64,000 bases of DNA from assembly GCF_003594875.1 (NCBI RefSeq), contig NZ_QZEY01000001.1, positions 248,001-312,000 of the forward strand. The letters are read 5' to 3'. Shown here piece by piece: positions 26,841 through 35,486 of the stretch (position 1 is the first letter of the stretch; every line of letters starts with the position of its first letter). Position numbers and translations under genes: made by a program. Source of the stretch: Bailinhaonella thermotolerans (GTDB lineage: Bacteria > Actinomycetota > Actinomycetes > Streptosporangiales > Streptosporangiaceae). The notes below the pieces were generated by a model. The model made no database searches and was not told the DNA's origin. It worked only from the letters and a program-made list of their open reading frames with translations.

Positions 26841-26936
26841 GGTTGTAGGCTCGGCTGCGACCCGGAGTATTCGATCCGAGGAAGGAGCGGGTTGTCCAAC
26901 AACCGACACGCGGAAATCTCACAACCAGAGGTTGTG
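26841..26936. promoter_or_regulatory. Cluster of GGTTGT sites between dnaE and lysR
   Basis: The hexamer GGTTGT occurs five times in 96 bp: direct at 26841 and 26890, inverted at 26899, inverted at 26921 and direct at 26930. They form two palindromes, GGTTGT-CCA-ACAACC (26890-26904) and CACAACC-AGA-GGTTGTG (26920-26936). The second overlaps the GTG start of the LysR gene. The layout suits autoregulation by the LysR protein, possibly with control of dnaE. Confidence 0.65.
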
Positions 26937-27878
26937 AATGATGTCGATCTCGGGGCCGTGCGCGCCTTCGTCGCGGTGGCCGAGGAGGGGTACTTCGGCG
27001 AGGCCGCGGTCCGGCTGGGGATCAGCCAGCAGGCCGTCTCCAAGCGGATCGCGCGGCTGGAGGCCGACCTCGGGCTGCGGCTGCTGCTCCGCTCCCGCGC
27101 CGGGGCCGCCCTCACCGACGACGGCCGGGCGTTCCTGCCCCACGCGCGCGCCCTGACCGGGCTCGCCGACCAGGCGCTGGCGGCGCTGCGGGGGCGGCGC
27201 GGCGCGCTGCGGATCGACGTGCTGGACACCCGCCTGGCCCCCATCGACCTGGTCCGGGCGTTCCACGAGAGCGAGGAGGGCGCGGAGGTCGAGATCGTGA
27301 CCTCCGACGGGCTGCGGTCCGCGCGCGCGGCGCTCGCCCGCGGATCCGTCGACGCGGCCCTGTGCCGGGTGGACGGCGAGCCGGAGGAGGACCTCGTCGC
27401 CGTCCCCGCCCTCCTGGAGCCGCTGCACCTGCTCGCCGGCCGCGGCCACCCGCTCGCCGGGCTGCCGCGCGTGGAGATGGCGCGCCTGGCCGGCGCGACC
27501 GTGTGGATGCCCGGCAACGCCCCGGGGAGCGAGTGGGCGGACTACTACCGCCTCCTCGCCGAGGCGTTCGCCGTCCGGATCGACGCCTCCGGGCCCGACT
27601 TCGGCTACGAGCACCTGGCCGCGGAGGTCGGCGCGGGCGGGCTGCTGAGCTTCGTCGGCGAGGGCACGCGGATACCCTGGCGGCCCGACATCGTGCAGAT
27701 CCCGCTGGTCGAGCCCGTCCCCGTCTACCCGCACTCCCTGCTGCGCCACCGCCAGAACCCGCACCCGCTGCTGCCCCGCCTCCTGGCCTTCGTCACGCGC
27801 GCGCGCCCGTCCTTCGACCCGCGGCGCCAGTGGCTCCCCGCCCCCGACCGCGCCGCCTTCACCGCCGCCGCCCGCTAA
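26934..27878 (+). CDS. LysR-family transcriptional regulator divergent from dnaE
   Basis: The 314-residue protein has the LysR HTH (LGAVRAFVAVAEEGYFGEAA and LGISQQAVSKRIARLEADLG). The type-2 periplasmic-binding-like domain includes VDAALCRVDGEPEEDLVAVP. The GTG at 26934 gives the standard N-terminus. A TTG at 26892 with AAGGAG upstream would add 14 residues but place both operator palindromes inside the gene. The effector is unknown. Its position beside dnaE, sharing a site-rich gap, is unusual. Confidence 0.85.
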   Translation: MNDVDLGAVRAFVAVAEEGYFGEAAVRLGISQQAVSKRIARLEADLGLRLLLRSRAGAALTDDGRAFLPHARALTGLADQALAALRGRRGALRIDVLDTRLAPIDLVRAFHESEEGAEVEIVTSDGLRSARAALARGSVDAALCRVDGEPEEDLVAVPALLEPLHLLAGRGHPLAGLPRVEMARLAGATVWMPGNAPGSEWADYYRLLAEAFAVRIDASGPDFGYEHLAAEVGAGGLLSFVGEGTRIPWRPDIVQIPLVEPVPVYPHSLLRHRQNPHPLLPRLLAFVTRARPSFDPRRQWLPAPDRAAFTAAAR

Positions 27879-27909
27879 GCCCCCCGGTACGGCGTACGCC
27901 CGGCCAAGG

Positions 27910-27968
27910 GCACGAGGGCCGGCCCGGCGTACGGCCTGCGGGCCGCACGAGGGCCGGCCCGGCGTACG
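27910..27968. repeat. 24-bp direct repeat in a GC-rich gap
   Basis: A 24-bp sequence beginning GCACGAGGGCCGGCCC occurs at 27910-27933 and 27945-27968, 35 bp apart start to start. It fills part of the 267-bp gap after the LysR gene. No gene, RNA or terminator is otherwise evident there. Confidence 0.7.
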
Positions 27969-28145
27969 CCCGACGGCGGCCGTGAGGGACCGGGGCGGCG
28001 AGCGCCGGGGTGTGAGAGCCCTCCCCCATCGCCCGGCCGGGCCGGAAATCCGGGTGTGGCGGGGGCGGGGCGGGGTTACGATCATGAGCGATCCGCCGTG
28101 GCGGGCCGGGGGCCGGCCGCGGCCGGCGATGGGAGGGCGTTCTCG

Positions 28146-29126
28146 ATGACCGGGCTCGCGGAGCAGCGGCGTGACCGGCCCGGCCTCCTGGAGCGCGGGC
28201 ACCCCTTCCGGCAGTGGAAGACCTGGCGGATCCCGGGGACCGGGCTGACCCTCACCGGGTACTCCCGCGCGAACGACAAGACGTTCTTCCACATCCCGGA
28301 GCTGCGGTGCTGCCTGGACGCCGGGCTGTGCGAGGGGCGGCGGGCCGACACCGTCTTCCTGACCCACACCCACCACGACCACTCCAAGGACCTCGACTTC
28401 CTGGCGTCCAACCCGTCCGGCGTGGACATCTACCTGCCGGCCGAGGCGGTGCCGTACGCCGAGTCCTATCTGCGCGCCTCCGCCGAGCTGAACCACGGGC
28501 CGGGCTTCGACCCCGCCCGGGCCGGGGGCCACCGGCTGCACGGCGTACGCCAGGGCGAGGAGTTCCGGTTCGGCCGCCGCGGGCACCACGTGCGGGTGGT
28601 GGAGTGCCGGCACAAGGTGCCCTGCGTGGGATACGCCTTCTCCGAACGGCGCAAGGCGCTGCGGCCGGAGTTCGAGGAGCTGCGGCGGTCCCTGGCCGGC
28701 GAGGGCCGGGACGGGGAGTTCGGCCGGATCGTCGCCCGCGCGCGCGAGGAGGGGGCCGAGGTCGAGACCGAGGTGCGCAAACCCCTGTTCGCCTTCCTCG
28801 GGGACACGCACGTGGACGTGTTCGCGCGCAACCCCTGGCTGTTCGACTACCCGGTGATCATCACCGAGTGCACCTTCCTGGACGACGCCGAGATGGACCG
28901 CGCGAACCGGGTCGGGCACACGGTGTGGAGCCGGCTCAGGCCGGTGGTCGAGGCGCACCCGCGGACCCTGTTCGTCCTGACGCACTTCAGCCTGCGCCAC
29001 TCGGACCGGGAGGTCGTGGCGTTCTTCCGGCGGGAGTGGGAGAGATCCGGGGACCCGGGCAACGTCGTGCCGTGGGCGCACCCGGAGAGCCACCTGCCCG
29101 AGCAGCACCAGCCCACCAGATCTTGA
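28146..29126 (+). CDS. Metallo-beta-lactamase-fold hydrolase, RNase Z-like
   Basis: The 326-residue protein starts at the ATG after GGGAGGG. The dinuclear metal motif HxHxDH is present as THTHHDHSKD (His74, His76, Asp78, His79). Downstream ligands are likely in VVECRHKVPCVGY, FLGDTH and LTHFSLRH. The order resembles RNase Z/ElaC-type enzymes lacking an obvious exosite arm, so either tRNA 3'-end processing or a small-molecule hydrolase role is possible. It is a single gene ending at a strong hairpin. Confidence 0.8.
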   Translation: MTGLAEQRRDRPGLLERGHPFRQWKTWRIPGTGLTLTGYSRANDKTFFHIPELRCCLDAGLCEGRRADTVFLTHTHHDHSKDLDFLASNPSGVDIYLPAEAVPYAESYLRASAELNHGPGFDPARAGGHRLHGVRQGEEFRFGRRGHHVRVVECRHKVPCVGYAFSERRKALRPEFEELRRSLAGEGRDGEFGRIVARAREEGAEVETEVRKPLFAFLGDTHVDVFARNPWLFDYPVIITECTFLDDAEMDRANRVGHTVWSRLRPVVEAHPRTLFVLTHFSLRHSDREVVAFFRREWERSGDPGNVVPWAHPESHLPEQHQPTRS

Positions 29127-29192
29127 CCGAACGCCGGCACCGGTCCCGCCGCCGGCGCTCAGCGCCCCCTCGCGCCCAGGGTACGGCGGCGC

Positions 29193-29225
29193 CATCGGCC
29201 GCTCCCCCGCGGAGAGCGGCCGATG
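29193..29225. terminator. Bidirectional terminator hairpin
   Basis: CATCGGCCGCTC (29193-29204) pairs perfectly with GAGCGGCCGATG (29214-29225) around a 9-base loop. It lies between the convergent MBL-fold gene (ends 29126) and the sigma-partner gene (ends 29232). Confidence 0.65.
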
Positions 29226-29231
29226 ATCAGA

Positions 29232-30011
29232 TCAGCTCGCCGGCCACGTCTTCGACTCGCCGGCGGCGTCGACCGTCGTGATGGCGCGCAACCGGCGACC
29301 CGCGTCCGCCCGCAGCGCGAACCAGCGATCCTTGAGCCCGGCCACCTGGATCAGCCCCGGGTCACTGCTCCCGTCCCTCCACTGGTAGGTGATGCGCCGC
29401 ACGTCCGGGGAGACGTGGCCGACGACCACCCGGCCGGACACCAGGTCCCCGGGCAGGTCGTAGGCCACGTACCCCGGCCGCTCCCCGCCCGCCTGCTCCA
29501 GGCCGCTCACCACGACCGTCCGCCTGCCGTCGCCCACCCGGGTGGCGACGACGGAGAACCACACGTCGCCGGGCCGTACGGGATCGCTCTCACGGTCCCG
29601 CCACACGCCGTGCCGGACCATGCGCGCCTTCTGCTCGCGGATCTCGGCCGCGTTCCGGGGCGCGCCCCAGACCTCCACCGACAGACGCAGTTCCGAGGCG
29701 TTCGCGCCGTCACGCACAGTCGCCAGCGGGGTGACCCAGGGCGTGTAGACGTGCCGTCGCTCGGGTGACGGCGCGGTCTCGGCCGCCACCGGCTCGGGCC
29801 GGTCCATCAGCGCGCCGGCCCCGAACGTCCCCGCGACGCCCGTGAGGGCGAGCACGGTGACGGCGCCGGCCGCCCAGCGGCGCGCCCTGCGGCGCTTCCC
29901 GCCACGCACCACCGCCGCGTAGGGCGCCGCACCCGGCTCGATCCCGCCCGCCGCCTCCCGCAGCAGCAGCGTGACGTCCTGGTCGTCCATGTCACGGTCC
30001 TCGATCGTCAT
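29232..30011 (-). CDS. Membrane protein coupled to the SigE-family sigma factor (candidate anti-sigma)
   Basis: The 259-residue protein has a short acidic cytosolic N-terminus (about 1-35), a basic stretch (KRRRARR) and one transmembrane helix (about 46-68). About 190 extracytoplasmic residues rich in beta-strand follow. Its ATG overlaps the TGA of the sigma-factor gene, the usual place for an anti-sigma factor. No zinc-binding ZAS motif is visible, so sequestration of the sigma factor is inferred from context and topology only. Confidence 0.65.
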   Translation of the reverse strand: MTIEDRDMDDQDVTLLLREAAGGIEPGAAPYAAVVRGGKRRRARRWAAGAVTVLALTGVAGTFGAGALMDRPEPVAAETAPSPERRHVYTPWVTPLATVRDGANASELRLSVEVWGAPRNAAEIREQKARMVRHGVWRDRESDPVRPGDVWFSVVATRVGDGRRTVVVSGLEQAGGERPGYVAYDLPGDLVSGRVVVGHVSPDVRRITYQWRDGSSDPGLIQVAGLKDRWFALRADAGRRLRAITTVDAAGESKTWPAS

Positions 30012-30544
30012 CTCCGCCCTCCGCTGGTCACCATCGCCGCCAGCCCCGGGATCGCCCGCAGCTTCGCGATGCCCTTGGCCGTGTTGCTCTTGACCGCGCC
30101 GACCGAGCAGCCCATGGCCTCGGCGGCCTGCGTCTCGGTCAGGTCCTCCCAGTAGCGCAGCACCACCGCCTCGCGCTGCCGCGCCGGCAGCCGGGCCAGG
30201 GCCCGCAGCAGCATCGAACGGTCCTCGGCCTGCGCCATGCGGTCGTCACGCTCCGGCTCGTCCCATTCCTGGACCTCGTCCCGTGCCCGCAGGTACTCCT
30301 TGAGCTTCCTGCGATGCCGGCGCGCGTGTGCGTTGATCAGAATGCGCCTCACATAGGCGTCCGGATCCCCGGCGGCGCTCACCCTGCGCCAAGACACGTA
30401 GGCCCGTTCCAGCGACGACTGCACGAGATCCTCGGCGGCGTGCCGTTCACCCGTCAGCAGGAACGCCGTACGCATCAGCCGCGGCCAGCGGCTCATCACA
30501 AACCCGTGGAACTCCTCGTCCAGGGCCTGCTTGCGGTCCCCCAT
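30008..30544 (-). CDS. SigE-family (ECF) RNA polymerase sigma factor
   Basis: The 178-residue protein has region 2 (FVMSRWPRLMRTAFLLTGER and AAEDLVQSSLERAYVSWRRV) and region 4 (LPARQREAVVLRYWEDLTET, then MGCSVGAVKSNTAKGIAKLR). This is the SigE-family layout common in Streptomyces and related genera. The ATG at 30544 has a GAGGAGGTG ribosome-binding site. It is cotranscribed with the membrane protein encoded downstream and should redirect RNA polymerase in response to an envelope signal. Confidence 0.92.
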   Translation of the reverse strand: MGDRKQALDEEFHGFVMSRWPRLMRTAFLLTGERHAAEDLVQSSLERAYVSWRRVSAAGDPDAYVRRILINAHARRHRRKLKEYLRARDEVQEWDEPERDDRMAQAEDRSMLLRALARLPARQREAVVLRYWEDLTETQAAEAMGCSVGAVKSNTAKGIAKLRAIPGLAAMVTSGGRR

Positions 30545-30871
30545 GGACACCTCCTCACCCCGTAGAGTCCACCACCGCCCCAGACCGTTGCCCCGACCGG
30601 CGAATCCGGGGAACCGGCCTCGCGGGACCGGAGCTGGGCGCCGCCGGGGCCGCCGGGGAGCCGGTCCATCGGGGCGTCGAGCCGCCGCGCCGCCCCAGGG
30701 CCGGGAGACCGTACGACAGCGGTCAAGGCGCTCCTCATCCTGTGAAGGTCGGACCACCGGGGTCATCGGAGACGGGCGACCCGGCCGTCAGAGGCCACGG
30801 TGCGGCCGGTCGTCGATCGCGCGCGGCCGGAGGGTGTTGAACGATCTACACCCCTGGGGTACGACGGGTGG
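30545..30871. promoter_or_regulatory. Divergent control region with leaderless promoter for the right-hand gene
   Basis: This is a 327-bp gap between the sigma factor and a membrane-protein gene. Toward the right, -35 TTGAAC (30838-30843) and -10 TACGAC (30860-30865) are 16 bp apart. The -10 ends six bases before a GTG at 30872, predicting a leaderless transcript. The inverted repeat GGGTGT-N10-ACACCC (30832-30853) overlaps this promoter. The left part shows only GC-rich sequence with no clear signal. Confidence 0.5.
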
Positions 30872-31531
30872 GTGCCCTCGCACGTCGGCAACGGGAACCC
30901 GTCGGTCTGGCAGAGGCCGTGGGCCGTCGCGACCACCGTCATCTGCACGGTCGTGGCCACTGTTTGCACGGCTGCGAGCCTCTACTTCGGCGCGGCCTCC
31001 CACTACGCCGATGAGCGAAGAGAACGGGCGTCGGAGGCGGCGGCCCGGCGCCCGCCCGGCGCTGGCGCTCAGCCCCCGCCCGGCGCGGGTGCTCGGCCCT
31101 CTCCGAGCGACGGGCAGCGGAGCGAGCCCACGCCTGCGCCGTCCCTGATCGTGACGACGACGGCTGAACCGCCGCCCCACTTCACCGGCGACTGGACGGG
31201 TCCGGTGGAGTACGGCCGCCCCTCGGGCGCCGACCCCCTCCCGCCGGATCTGGCCACGCTGCTGGAGTCCTCGATCCACCTGAGCATCCACAAGAGACCC
31301 GCGGGTGCGGGGCGGCTGTCGGGCACGCTGACGATCTCGCCCGAACGATGCTCCTTCGATCTCGCGCTCGTGCGGGCCACGCCGAACGAGATCGTCGTGA
31401 GAGAGGTCGCGCCGGGGAAGGGCACCTGCCCGGCGGCGAGCACGCTGACCGTGCAAGCCCAGGTGGACGGCACCCTGCGCATCCCCTTCGCGGAGGCCCT
31501 CACCGCCACCCTGAGAAGGCGCTCCGGCTAG
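30872..31531 (+). CDS. Single-pass membrane/exported protein of unknown function
   Basis: The 219-residue protein has one N-terminal transmembrane helix (ATTVICTVVATVCTAASLYF), then a Pro/Ala/Gly-rich linker and a 110-residue extracytoplasmic domain with two Cys (ERCSFDLALVRATP and KGTCPAASTL) that may pair. The GTG at 30872 fits a leaderless promoter; a GTG at 30800 would add 24 residues. It is transcribed away from the SigE-family sigma gene and could belong to its regulon (inference). Confidence 0.65.
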   Translation: MPSHVGNGNPSVWQRPWAVATTVICTVVATVCTAASLYFGAASHYADERRERASEAAARRPPGAGAQPPPGAGARPSPSDGQRSEPTPAPSLIVTTTAEPPPHFTGDWTGPVEYGRPSGADPLPPDLATLLESSIHLSIHKRPAGAGRLSGTLTISPERCSFDLALVRATPNEIVVREVAPGKGTCPAASTLTVQAQVDGTLRIPFAEALTATLRRRSG

Positions 31532-31537
31532 CCGCCT

Positions 31538-31598
31538 CCGGGCCGCCGGCCGCCGTACTCCCGGGCGTGCCAGCGGGTGCACGGTTGCGGCGGCCCGG
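31538..31598. terminator. Inverted repeat between convergent genes
   Basis: CCGGGCCGCCG (31538-31548) pairs with CGGCGGCCCGG (31588-31598) across a 39-base loop. It lies in the 91-bp gap between the membrane-protein gene and the convergent LRR gene. Confidence 0.4.
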
Positions 31599-31622
31599 GT
31601 GCTGTCCCGCGCTGGCCGGGGG

Positions 31623-32624
31623 TCAGCCGGAGACCGCCACGTGATGGGTGGAGTCGGGGCCGGGAGATCGCCGCTCGTTGAGGTTCACCTCGACGCCGGG
31701 GAGGGCTTGGCGCACTCGGTCCATCATGGGGCCGGTCAGGTAGTGGTGGGCGAGGTCGAGGTGGGTGAGGTGGGTCAGCGGGTGGCCGCTGAGCAGGGAC
31801 TCGGCGCCCCGGTCGGTCAGGGTGCCGAGGCCGAGACCGAGGGTCCGCAGGCGGGGCACGACAGGGGCGGTGACCACGGCGGCCGCCATCTCGTCCTGGA
31901 TCTCGCTGTTGCGGACCCCGAGGTGGCGCAGCGCCGGCAGCCGGTCGCCGCGCAGCACGCCGCTCAGGTCCTCCGGAGTGGCGCCGCCGCCGTACCAGGC
32001 TCGGCCCAGCCACAGGTCCAGGTGCTCCAGGGCGGGGAGGTCGCTCTCGCCCACCGCCCTGACGATCTCGGGTGACAGTCCGCCTGACTCGAAGCGCAGC
32101 ATGCGCAGCGACTCGTGCCGCACCGGACGGAACCGCAGGCCGCCTTCGCCGCCGTGGCGCGGGCCGTTCCCGCGCACGTCCAGCCGCTCCAGTGCCGGGA
32201 ACGCCTCCAGCAGGGGCGTGACGTCGCCGTGCCGGATCCAGGAGATCCGGACGTGCTCGCTCTCGGACGCCAGGAAGATCGACCGCAGTCCCGGGAGCTC
32301 CGCGGCGTGCTCGGCGAGCTGCTCCACCACGACCTCCGATCCGGTGTCCTGCCCCCACTCCTGGACCAGGATCGCGCGGACCCGTCCCGTGTCCACGGTC
32401 AGCAGGAAACGCCGGAGGTGCTCGGCGAAGTCCTCGTCGTCATAGGTCCACAACCGCCACGCCGTCCCGGCAGCGTCCAGGTCCCCGGCCTCGTCGTCGT
32501 CCACGTGCTGGAGGTCGACGATCGGCAGTCCGGTGTAGGTGTCGGCGAGCCAGTACCGGTCGTGGTAGACCCCCATGTCCACGACGCTCCCCCGCGCGCC
32601 GTCACGCCCCTCTCCGTCGTCCAT
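31623..32624 (-). CDS. STM4015-like leucine-rich-repeat protein
   Basis: The 333-residue cytosolic protein has an N-terminal acidic domain (VDLQHVDDDEAGDLDAAGTA region). At least five irregular leucine-rich repeats follow (LRSIFLASESEH, LERLDVRGNG, LRMLRFESGGLS, LEHLDLWLG, LRHLGVRNSEI, LRTLGLGLGTL). This matches the STM4015 family. In many bacteria STM4015 sits in a cluster with STM4011-STM4014-type genes, including a radical SAM protein; here it is alone. The ATG at 32624 follows GGGGGAGA; a GTG at 32648 is possible. Confidence 0.7.
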   Translation of the reverse strand: MDDGEGRDGARGSVVDMGVYHDRYWLADTYTGLPIVDLQHVDDDEAGDLDAAGTAWRLWTYDDEDFAEHLRRFLLTVDTGRVRAILVQEWGQDTGSEVVVEQLAEHAAELPGLRSIFLASESEHVRISWIRHGDVTPLLEAFPALERLDVRGNGPRHGGEGGLRFRPVRHESLRMLRFESGGLSPEIVRAVGESDLPALEHLDLWLGRAWYGGGATPEDLSGVLRGDRLPALRHLGVRNSEIQDEMAAAVVTAPVVPRLRTLGLGLGTLTDRGAESLLSGHPLTHLTHLDLAHHYLTGPMMDRVRQALPGVEVNLNERRSPGPDSTHHVAVSG

Positions 32625-32735
32625 GTCTCCCCCGCCCCCTCGGCTCACCGGTCGGCCTACGTCCTACCAGAGATCTCCGACACTCTCGGGCTCGCGGGGG
32701 GTGATCCAGGTGTACGGCGGGGCGGCCGTGCGCGA

Positions 32736-33170
32736 TCAGCCGGTGGGCCGGGGCGTGGGCGGCGGGGCGTCGCCGCGGGAGGGGGCGGGGCGGCGGGCGT
32801 GGTGGAGGGCGATGGCGGTCAGGGCGGCGATGGCCACCAGGTCGAAGCCGGCTCCCAGGGCGGTGAAGGGGGTGCCCGCGGCCAGGGTCATGAGGACGAG
32901 GAAGGCGGTCTTGGTGGCGACGGCGGTGAGGGCGGCCGGGATCCGGGCGGCGGGGTGGAAGGCGGCCCAGATCAGGGCCGCGCCCAGGGCGGCCTGCAGG
33001 ACGCCGCGGTGCTGGAGCAGGGCCAGGTGCACGGCGTCGGCCGGTGCCGCGGCGCCGTACGCGGACTCCAGGGTGCCCGGGGCGGCCAGGGCCACGACCG
33101 GGGTGGCGGTGATGACCCCGAGGAGCACGAGGGTGACGCGGACGGCGCGTTCGGAGCGGGTGGTCTCCAT
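32736..33170 (-). CDS. Four-helix membrane protein divergent from marR
   Basis: The 144-residue protein has hydrophobic segments near residues 12-32, 45-70, 78-98 and 103-122, and a Pro-rich C-terminal tail. The layout matches small DUF-type membrane proteins common next to MarR regulators. No active-site motif is seen. It is divergent from the MarR gene at 33264, and the gap is full of TTCAG/CTGAA inverted repeats, so it is probably the MarR target. Confidence 0.7.
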   Translation of the reverse strand: METTRSERAVRVTLVLLGVITATPVVALAAPGTLESAYGAAAPADAVHLALLQHRGVLQAALGAALIWAAFHPAARIPAALTAVATKTAFLVLMTLAAGTPFTALGAGFDLVAIAALTAIALHHARRPAPSRGDAPPPTPRPTG

Positions 33171-33182
33171 GACGACCTCATC

Positions 33183-33220
33183 TTCAGCTCGACTGAATAT
33201 CAGTGGTGCTGACGTTCAGC
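33183..33220. promoter_or_regulatory. Cluster of CTGA/TCAG palindromes (MarR operators)
   Basis: Three palindromes overlap or adjoin: TTCAG-N5-CTGAA (33183-33197), CTGA-ATA-TCAG (33193-33203) and GCTGA-CGT-TCAGC (33208-33220). They share the half-site CTGA and lie between the divergent membrane-protein and marR genes. Confidence 0.65.
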
Positions 33221-33263
33221 CTAGAGGATTTCTCCGCCGGGTAAAGGGCCTAGATTGTGGGAC

Positions 33264-33737
33264 ATGGGGAGTTCGGAGGAGCGGATTCAGGGCCACACCG
33301 GCTACCTGCTGGCGAAACTGGGGTCCGCCGCCGCGGCCCGGTTCGAGCGGGCGCTCGAACCCCTGGGGCTGAGGCCGCGGCACGTGATGGTGCTGCAGGA
33401 GATCCGCGCCGCCGCGCTGTCCCAGCAGGACCTGTGCGCGATCATCGGGATGGACCGCACGACCATGGTGGCGGTCCTCGACGAGCTGGAGCGGCGCGGG
33501 TACGCCCAGCGCGAGCGCAGCGCCGCCGACCGGCGCAAGCACGTCGTCGCGCCCACCCCGGAGGGCGAGGCCGCGTTCCGGGAGGCGGCCGGCCTCATGC
33601 GCGCGGCCGAGCGGGAGTTCCTGGCCCCGCTCGACGAGGCCCAGCGCGACCAGCTCCACCACCTCGTCTCCCTGCTGTACGCCCCGGGCGCGGCGACCCC
33701 GGCGCCGGCCGCGCCGGACGCGGGTCCCGCCCGCTGA
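33264..33737 (+). CDS. MarR-family transcriptional regulator
   Basis: The 157-residue protein has the MarR winged helix: SQQDLCAIIGMDRTTMVAVL, then LERRGYAQRERSAADRRKHV, with the DRR wing motif. A -10-like TAGATT (33251-33256) lies seven bases before the ATG and there is no ribosome-binding site, so it is probably leaderless. It likely controls itself and the divergent membrane protein through the CTGA/TCAG sites. Confidence 0.88.
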   Translation: MGSSEERIQGHTGYLLAKLGSAAAARFERALEPLGLRPRHVMVLQEIRAAALSQQDLCAIIGMDRTTMVAVLDELERRGYAQRERSAADRRKHVVAPTPEGEAAFREAAGLMRAAEREFLAPLDEAQRDQLHHLVSLLYAPGAATPAPAAPDAGPAR

Positions 33738-33846
33738 CGAGGCTCGCACCGCGCGGGCCCGCGCCAGGGGCCGAGCGCCCGGCCGCGGCGACGGGCGGAC
33801 TCCGGGGCGCGGCGGCGGGCGGGCGCCGGGACGGGCTCCGGGTCGG

Positions 33847-34245
33847 TCATCCCCCGCCGGGCGGCCGCGCCGGCCCTCGGCCCTCCAGCAGCTCGGCCAG
33901 GCGATCGGTCTCGGCCGCCAGGCGTTCGCGCACCTCGGTCAGGGCGGCGATGCGCGCGTCGAGCGCGCCGAGGCGCTCGGAGTAGGTCCGGAGCAGGGCC
34001 ACGCAGTCCTTCGGCGGCTCGGGCTCCCCCGTGCCCAGGCAGTGGACGAACCGGAGCACGTCCTCGGAGGTCAGCCCGGCGTGCAGGAGCCGGGCGATGT
34101 CGCGCACCAGGAGCACGGCGCCCTCGTCGTACACCCGGTAGCCGTTGTGGTCGCGCCGGGCGTTGATCAGGCCCTGCTCCTCGTAGTAGCGCAGGGCGCG
34201 CGTGGAGACCCCCGCGCAGCGCGCCACCTCGCCGATCCGCATCAT
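33847..34245 (-). CDS. MerR-family regulator of the upstream MFS exporter
   Basis: The 132-residue protein starts IGEVARCAGVSTRALRYYEE, the MerR HTH, and continues GLINARRDHNGYRVYDE. The effector end is a plain coiled coil (LGALDARIAALTEVRERLAA) with no metal-binding Cys cluster, as in drug- or redox-responding MerR proteins. Its ATG (34245; 34242 is also possible) overlaps the stop of the MFS gene. The pair is transcribed from a MerR-type promoter at 35487-35519. Confidence 0.88.
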   Translation of the reverse strand: MMRIGEVARCAGVSTRALRYYEEQGLINARRDHNGYRVYDEGAVLLVRDIARLLHAGLTSEDVLRFVHCLGTGEPEPPKDCVALLRTYSERLGALDARIAALTEVRERLAAETDRLAELLEGRGPARPPGGG

Positions 34246-35480
34246 CAGCTCTCCCTCCCGCGCCGGCCGGACAGCGCCGCCGTGCCGAACAACGCCAGTG
34301 AGACCAGCACGCATCCCGCCGCGGCCGCGGGCACGGCCGCCGGGCCGTACGCCCGCAGCACCAGGCCGCCCAGGCCGCCGGCGAGCGAGAAGCCGAGGAA
34401 CATGGCGCTGTTGTTCAGCGCGAGCAACTGGTTGGCGGCGGCCTGGCCGTCCCCGCGGCCGAGCAGCCAGGCCTGGGTCGCGGGCGCGATCCCCCAGGTG
34501 GCCAGGCCGTACAGCACCACGACCAGCGCGACGACGGGAATCGGGTAGGGGCCGCCCGCCACGCCGAGGGCCGCCATGAGGAGGGGCGCGGCGAGCACGC
34601 CGCACAGCAGGACGATCAGCGCGGGCAGGGCGCCCAGCCCGTCCACCAGCCGGCCGCCGATGAGGGCGCCGACGATCCCGGCCAGGCCCACGGCGGTGAT
34701 GAGCGGGGCGACGGCGGAGCCGCGGACGCCGCCGAGCATGCCGACGATCTCGGTGATGTAGACGTAGGACATCATGCCGCCCGCGCCGCTGGGGATCATC
34801 GCCAGCAGGGCCGCCGCCGTGGCCGGGCGGCGCAGGGGCGCCAGGTGGTCCCTGAGCCGGGACCGCTCCCCGCCGGGCAGCGGCGGCAGGGTCCGCAGCA
34901 CGCCGAGCCCGGCCACGAGGGCGATGCCGGCGACGTAGAGCATCGTGGCCCGCCAGCCCAGTTCCCCGCCGATCCACGTGCCCGCGGGCACCCCCGCCAC
35001 CAGGGAGGTGGTCAGCCCGGCCCCCACGATCGCGAGGTACCTGCCCTGGCGGCCTTCGGGGGCGGCCATGGCCGCGATGGCGAAGGCGGCGGGGGACGCG
35101 GCCGCGGCGGCCAGCCCGGCGGCGATCCGGGCCGCCAGCAGCGGGCCGTACGCCGGGGCCAGGGCGGCCGCGAGGTTGGCGAGGACGAACACGGCGGTCG
35201 CCCCGATGAGCACCCGCCGCCGGGGCAGCCGGGCGGTCAGGAGGGCGGCGGCCGGAGCCCCCAGCGCGTACGTCAGGGCGAACGCGGTCACGAGCTGGCC
35301 GCCCACGGCGACCGGGACGTCCAGGTCCCGGGAGAGGTCCGGGAGGATGCCCGCGATGATCAGGTCGTCGGTGCCGAAGGAGAAGGCCAGGAGGAACAGG
35401 CTCAGCAGCCACGGCGGCAGCGGCGTGCCGCTCCTCTGTCTGGTGCCCGGAGACGCCGGGCGGGTGCTGTGCGCGGTCAT
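34245..35480 (-). CDS. MFS drug exporter (12-helix, chloramphenicol-exporter type)
   Basis: The 411-residue protein has 12 predicted helices. Near the N-terminus is TDDLIIAGILPDLSRDLDVP, typical of DHA1/Cml-type exporters. An antiporter motif-C-like stretch reads AGLTTSLVAGVPAGTWIGGE. It probably expels a drug in exchange for protons. It is the first gene of an operon with its own MerR regulator, and the promoter layout predicts a leaderless mRNA. Confidence 0.88.
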   Translation of the reverse strand: MTAHSTRPASPGTRQRSGTPLPPWLLSLFLLAFSFGTDDLIIAGILPDLSRDLDVPVAVGGQLVTAFALTYALGAPAAALLTARLPRRRVLIGATAVFVLANLAAALAPAYGPLLAARIAAGLAAAAASPAAFAIAAMAAPEGRQGRYLAIVGAGLTTSLVAGVPAGTWIGGELGWRATMLYVAGIALVAGLGVLRTLPPLPGGERSRLRDHLAPLRRPATAAALLAMIPSGAGGMMSYVYITEIVGMLGGVRGSAVAPLITAVGLAGIVGALIGGRLVDGLGALPALIVLLCGVLAAPLLMAALGVAGGPYPIPVVALVVVLYGLATWGIAPATQAWLLGRGDGQAAANQLLALNNSAMFLGFSLAGGLGGLVLRAYGPAAVPAAAAGCVLVSLALFGTAALSGRRGRES

Positions 35481-35486
35481 GGCGCG

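Noticed and set aside
28056-28145. An upstream extension of the MBL-fold gene
   Set aside because: The ATG at 28146 has a good GGGAGGG site and gives the family-typical N-terminus; the extension is Gly/Arg-rich only.
33738-33846. A terminator between the convergent marR and merR genes
   Set aside because: The gap is GC-rich but I could not find a stem of more than a few base pairs that stands out.
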